A DNA stretch of 5,397 bases, taken from Atribacterota bacterium. GTDB lineage: Bacteria > Atribacterota > Phoenicimicrobiia > Phoenicimicrobiales > Phoenicimicrobiaceae. The stretch is taken from NCBI GenBank assembly GCA_030599445.1, contig JAUVOA010000120.1:1-5397 (forward strand). Reading direction: 5' to 3'. The stretch's first letter is position 1. Each line of letters begins with the position of its first letter. Below are positions 4,806 to 5,397 of this stretch, piece after piece. The position numbers and the translations under genes are program-made. Below the pieces are notes generated by a model. It saw nothing but the letters and a program-made list of their open reading frames with translations. It did no database searches and was not told the DNA's origin.

Positions 4806-5397
4806 TGAAAAAAGTAAAGTTAGGAATTATTGGTTGCGGAATTGCTGCTCAAAATTTACATTGGCCTGTATTACAAAAACTAAAAGATGAATTCGAAATT
4901 ACAGCTATTTGTAATCATACTGAAAAAAAGGCCAAAGATTTTTCTAAAATATTGGGTGGGGTACCCTATGTTCTTGATTATCACGATCTTCTACAAAGAT
5001 CTGATGTAGAAGCGGTAGATATAGTTCTTCCCATTCAGCTTAATTATCAAGTTACTAAGGATGCCTTAGAAGCAGGTAAACATGTAATAGTGGAAAAGCC
5101 TTTAGCTGCTAATTTGTCAGAAGCTAAAATGATGTTAGATTTTGAAGATAAATATTCCCTGGTTATGATGGTAGCTGAAAATTACCGTTATCGCTCCATC
5201 TTTCACCGGGTTAAAAATTATTTACATCAAGGTAAAATTGGAGAGCCTTATGCGGTATTTTGGAATGGGTTTACTCTAAATACTTTGAAGAATAATAAAT
5301 ATGCTCAAACTAAATGGCGTAGAAATCACCAATATAAAGGAGGATTTGTTACTGATGCAGGAATTCATTATATAGCAGCCTTGAGAGATATGTTCGG
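4805..5397 (+). CDS. Gfo/Idh/MocA-family NAD(P)-dependent oxidoreductase, N-terminal part (cut by window edge)
   Basis: The first 197 residues of a cytoplasmic dehydrogenase acting on a sugar, inositol or related polyol; the exact substrate cannot be read. The Rossmann fold opens with LGIIGCGIAAQ (6-16), the dinucleotide-binding glycine motif. Then come HDLL (60-63) and DVEAVDIVLP (67-76), and next GKHVIVEKPLA (91-101) with the family's EKP lysine (Lys98). The second domain starts with ENYRYR (125-130) and GKIGEPY (143-149). GGFVTDAGIHYI (179-190) holds the DxGxH region with His188 at the usual catalytic position. Family members are typically 330-390 residues, so about half is beyond the edge. 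The start is fixed by the AAGGAGAG site. The TAATG overlap with the upstream 53-residue ORF suggests this gene is, or once was, a distal gene of an operon. No lesion is seen in the visible part. Confidence 0.93.
   Translation, partial: MKKVKLGIIGCGIAAQNLHWPVLQKLKDEFEITAICNHTEKKAKDFSKILGGVPYVLDYHDLLQRSDVEAVDIVLPIQLNYQVTKDALEAGKHVIVEKPLAANLSEAKMMLDFEDKYSLVMMVAENYRYRSIFHRVKNYLHQGKIGEPYAVFWNGFTLNTLKNNKYAQTKWRRNHQYKGGFVTDAGIHYIAALRDMF

Overview
The window is AT-rich bacterial DNA. It has AAGGA-type ribosome binding sites and sigma-70-like promoters, and its A/T-ending codons make Ile, Lys and Asn very common. The gene content fits an anaerobic, low-GC bacterium: a ferredoxin-like aldo/keto reductase, a poly-gamma-glutamate (PGA) system of the PgsB/PgsW type, and a class II tRNA nucleotidyltransferase. 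An uncultured lineage such as Atribacterota or a clostridium-like group would suit, but no feature here fixes the phylum.

Layout. Bases 1-477 (minus strand) hold the N-terminal 159 codons of pgsB/capB, the PGA synthetase, which is cut by the left edge. A divergent intergenic region (478-690) carries a readable promoter for each side. Bases 691-1776 (plus) encode the PgsW-like poly-gamma-glutamate system protein. It converges, with only 3 bases between stop codons, on a minus-strand aldo/keto reductase with two C-terminal 4Fe-4S motifs (1780-2880). A 326-base gap (2881-3206) then holds the reductase promoter, an AT-rich inverted repeat, a degraded REP/MITE-like repeat, a perfect TATAAT box and a near-perfect 28-bp GC-rich palindrome. 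Next is the class II CCA/CC-adding tRNA nucleotidyltransferase (3207-4526, plus). After a 117-base gap comes a 53-codon ORF (4644-4805). Its stop codon overlaps, as TAATG, the start of a Gfo/Idh/MocA-family oxidoreductase (4805 to the right edge, incomplete).

How the genes relate. pgsB and pgsW belong to one function: making the gamma-linked glutamate polymer at the membrane and handling it. They are divergent, not in one operon. The reductase, the tRNA enzyme and the Gfo/Idh protein look like separate transcription units with no evident shared pathway.

Most interesting points. The tRNA nucleotidyltransferase lacks the usual flexible loop between motifs A and B, the lesion known to turn CCA-adding enzymes into CC-adding ones, and its HD domain has lost most metal ligands. 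Two different dispersed-repeat-like elements sit in its leader. A small ORF of unknown nature is coupled to the Gfo/Idh gene. Nothing here looks like a complete novel system; no CRISPR array, tRNA, rRNA, transposase or phage gene was seen.
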